Source: an uncultured Atopobiaceae bacterium
Lineage (GTDB): Bacteria; Actinomycetota; Coriobacteriia; Coriobacteriales; Atopobiaceae
Assembly: GCA_947625405.1 (NCBI GenBank)
Contig: CANQOF010000017.1
Location: 1-33,811 of the forward strand
DNA length: 33,811 bases
Direction: 5' to 3'
This document shows, one piece after another, positions 32,484 through 33,811 of this stretch (position 1 is the stretch's first letter; every line of letters begins with the position of its first letter). Below the pieces are notes generated by a model. That model saw only the letters and a program-made list of their open reading frames with translations. It was not told where the DNA came from and made no database searches. Position numbers and translations under genes: made by a program.

Positions 32484-32960
32484 TCAGAGGTCGTCGTAAT
32501 CAGGCTGGAGCTGGGCCTTTTGGACGCTCTCGAGGGGAAGCTCGAAGCGCTCTCCATCTACCTCGAGCACGAGCGCGCCATCGCCCACCGAGACGATCTC
32601 GCCCGTGTAGGAGCGACGGCCCGAAAAGCCCGCCATCTTCACCTGGGCCCTCTCGCCCACATAGCGCGCGAAGTCCCTTTCGCGGCGAAGCGGTCGCGCG
32701 AGCCCGGGAGAGCTCACCTCGAGGGTGAAGGGGCCTGAGAAGAGCCCCGTTTCCTCCACCGCGGCATCCACCCACGAATTCGCCTTCGCAAGCTCCCCGA
32801 GGTCGATGGGGCCATCTTCTGGGGACGCGTGGTCGAGGTAGACGCGAAGGAGCGGCGCCCTGGACGCGCCCGCGAGCTCCACGTCCACGACGTCGAGCTC
32901 GGCTGGCGCCGCGTTCTCGAGCGCCTCGATGAGCCGCGTTCGTTGATCGATGGCCGCCAT
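32484..32960 (-). CDS. rimP: Ribosome maturation factor RimP
   Basis: This 158-residue protein assists 30S assembly. The N-terminal alpha/beta domain contains LDVVDVELAGASRAPLLRVY and GPIDLGELAKANSWVDAA. The core motif FTLEVSSPGLARPLRRERDF is diagnostic, and an SH3-like C-terminal domain follows (VKMAGFSGRRSYTGEIV). GGAGG lies 4 nt before the ATG at 32960; the frame is open upstream across the promoter but without a suitable start. It is the first gene of the rimP-nusA-infB-...-rpoD run, behind a promoter and a leader terminator. Confidence 0.95.
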   Translation of the reverse strand: MAAIDQRTRLIEALENAAPAELDVVDVELAGASRAPLLRVYLDHASPEDGPIDLGELAKANSWVDAAVEETGLFSGPFTLEVSSPGLARPLRRERDFARYVGERAQVKMAGFSGRRSYTGEIVSVGDGALVLEVDGERFELPLESVQKAQLQPDYDDL

Positions 32961-32980
32961 GCATCCTCCCCTCGTCCAAC

Positions 32981-33024
32981 AAAAAGGAAGCGGGGCGAAA
33001 ACTCGCTCCACTTCCTCGCGGAAG
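32981..33024 (-). terminator. Leader terminator of the rimP operon with a competing GCGA hairpin
   Basis: On the minus strand, GGAAGTGGAGCGA (33015-33003) pairs with TCGCCCCGCTTCC (32998-32986): 13 positions, one mismatch, one G-T wobble, 4-nt loop, then five T (32985-32981). The GGAAG of its 5' arm can instead pair with CTTCC at 33024-33020 across a GCGA tetraloop. The terminator lies between the promoter and rimP, ending 20 nt before the ATG, as in an attenuator. It could also end read-through from the PASTA gene. Confidence 0.8.
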
Positions 33025-33045
33025 ACCTTGTTTATCGGCACGCCA

Positions 33046-33074
33046 AGTATGGATTTGCGCCGCTCGCGGGTCAA
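33046..33074 (-). promoter_or_regulatory. Promoter of the rimP-nusA-infB operon
   Basis: TTGACC (33074-33069) and CATACT (33051-33046) are separated by exactly 17 nt on the minus strand, a good housekeeping-sigma promoter. The predicted start near 33039 gives a leader of about 80 nt that includes the terminator hairpin. Confidence 0.75.
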
Positions 33075-33125
33075 GCGAAGCGACCCATGCAGACAACTTC
33101 CCCAAACTTCCCCACGCGTGGGCGC

Positions 33126-33811
33126 TCAGCCATTCACCTTGAAGAACGGCACGTCGGTTTGCTCGTCGTAGAAGCCCACGAGCTTTCCCCCTTCGTCGAA
33201 GGTGAGGGTGACGGTGCGCGTGTCCTCCGAGCTCTCCGCACCCGCGCCGGGAAGGCCCTTCCAGTCCCAGTCCACCGTGACGGTGGCCGTGACCTGCCGC
33301 TTCTCGGGGTCGACGGAGAGATCCTCCTTCACGATCGAGCGAGGAAGGCTCTGGAGCTCGTCCGGCTGGTCGACGTAGCGCCCCCCGCGCTTCACGAGGT
33401 TCCACCACACGTCGTGGGCACTTTGCCCAGAGACCTCGCTCTCTGGCGAGAGGAGCGGGAGGAGCGCGTTGCCGATGGCGTCGTTTTCGGGATTCGTGTT
33501 ATAGACCGCGTTCAGAACCGCCATGGCGGCGTTGGTGTAGAAGTCCGTGGGATTGAGCGCCACCTTCGCCACCACCGTCGTGCCCGCGACGACGGCGGTC
33601 CCCGCGGCGGGATCCTGCCCCACGATCGTGCCCTCGGCTTGTCCCCCCGTGGCGAGGGCGTCTTCCGTCGAGAGCTTGAGGAAGAGCGACACGAGCTCGG
33701 ATGAGGCCTCGTCGGGGGTGAGCCCGGAAAGATCGGGGACGATCGGGCGCTTCGCCACGATCACCTGGACGACGCTATCGCGCCCGATGGGGGTGCCGGA
33801 GGCAATGCTGG
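33126..33811 (-). CDS. PASTA-domain protein, C-terminal part only
   Basis: The frame is open to the window edge, so the N-terminus is missing; 228 codons are visible. The first residues (ASGTPIGRDSVVQVIVAKR) are the end of one PASTA repeat. A second follows (IVPDLSGLTPDEASSEL to GTTVVAKVAL, about 65 residues). PASTA repeats bind muropeptides and peptidoglycan in Ser/Thr kinases and penicillin-binding proteins. The last ~140 residues form a domain I do not recognise, with WWNLVKRGGRYVDQP, two beta-rich stretches (VTATVTVDWDWKG, TRTVTLTFDEGG) and the end DVPFFKVNG. No kinase or transpeptidase part is in view, so the protein type is open. It precedes the rimP promoter. Confidence 0.75.
   Translation of the reverse strand, partial: SIASGTPIGRDSVVQVIVAKRPIVPDLSGLTPDEASSELVSLFLKLSTEDALATGGQAEGTIVGQDPAAGTAVVAGTTVVAKVALNPTDFYTNAAMAVLNAVYNTNPENDAIGNALLPLLSPESEVSGQSAHDVWWNLVKRGGRYVDQPDELQSLPRSIVKEDLSVDPEKRQVTATVTVDWDWKGLPGAGAESSEDTRTVTLTFDEGGKLVGFYDEQTDVPFFKVNG

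Noticed and set aside
1-33811. CRISPR array, prophage, insertion sequence, toxin-antitoxin or defence genes
   Set aside because: No spaced direct repeats, transposase, integrase or small paired genes are seen; every gene apart from the glycan cassette and the PASTA fragment is a recognised core function.

Overview
The window is a gene-dense stretch of high-GC bacterial chromosome. Its gene content points to Actinomycetota, most likely an anaerobic member of class Coriobacteriia (Olsenella/Atopobium-like). The evidence is an actinobacterial integration host factor (mIHF) next to gmk and rpoZ, a principal sigma factor with a long Lys/Ala/Pro-rich N-terminus, frequent GTG and TTG starts, and an NAD-linked class 1B dihydroorotate dehydrogenase (PyrD+PyrK). 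The class-level assignment is inference. Almost everything lies on the minus strand; only rpsT and one tRNA-Asn are on the plus strand.

Layout by coordinate. 1-4418 (minus): lepA-dusB-hemW, joined by 4-nt overlaps, then the 5' end of dnaJ, cut by the window edge. 4522-4785 (plus): rpsT, divergent from lepA and followed by a clear terminator. 4873-9040 (minus): comEA-comEC-holA (DNA uptake and the clamp-loader delta subunit). 9205-11643 (minus): mihF-gmk-rpoZ-thiI. 11737-17582 (minus): a complete de novo UMP operon from carbamoyl phosphate onward, pyrR-pyrB-pyrC-pyrK-pyrD-pyrF-pyrE, with a leader that looks like a PyrR-type attenuator. 17757-20555 (minus): a polysaccharide export cassette of ABC-2 permease, ATPase and family-2 glycosyltransferase. 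20694-20768 (plus): tRNA-Asn with its own promoter and a terminator shared with rpoD. 20805-32960 (minus): a 12-kb run rimP-nusA-infB-rbfA-nrnA-truB-ribF-dnaG-rpoD. 33126-33811 (minus): the 3' part of a PASTA-domain protein.

How the genes work together. The right half is a 'macromolecular synthesis' block: ribosome maturation (RimP, RbfA), transcription elongation (NusA), translation initiation (IF2), RNA turnover and modification (NrnA, TruB), flavin cofactor synthesis (RibF), replication priming (DnaG) and the housekeeping sigma factor (RpoD). It runs from one recognisable promoter and through a leader terminator. The middle supplies pyrimidine nucleotides, GMP phosphorylation, nucleoid architecture and the RNA polymerase omega subunit. 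The left covers back-translocation (LepA), tRNA dihydrouridylation, haem handling, chaperoning and competence.

I found no mobile element, phage, CRISPR array, toxin-antitoxin pair or defence cassette, and no dramatic new system. The points that deserve a second look are subtle: a Cys3His tail on NusA in a locus that lacks ylxR, alternative hairpins in the rimP and pyrR leaders, a very large sigma N-terminal extension, and overlapping lepA/rpsT promoters that suggest a leaderless lepA mRNA. No gap between genes exceeds 200 bases.
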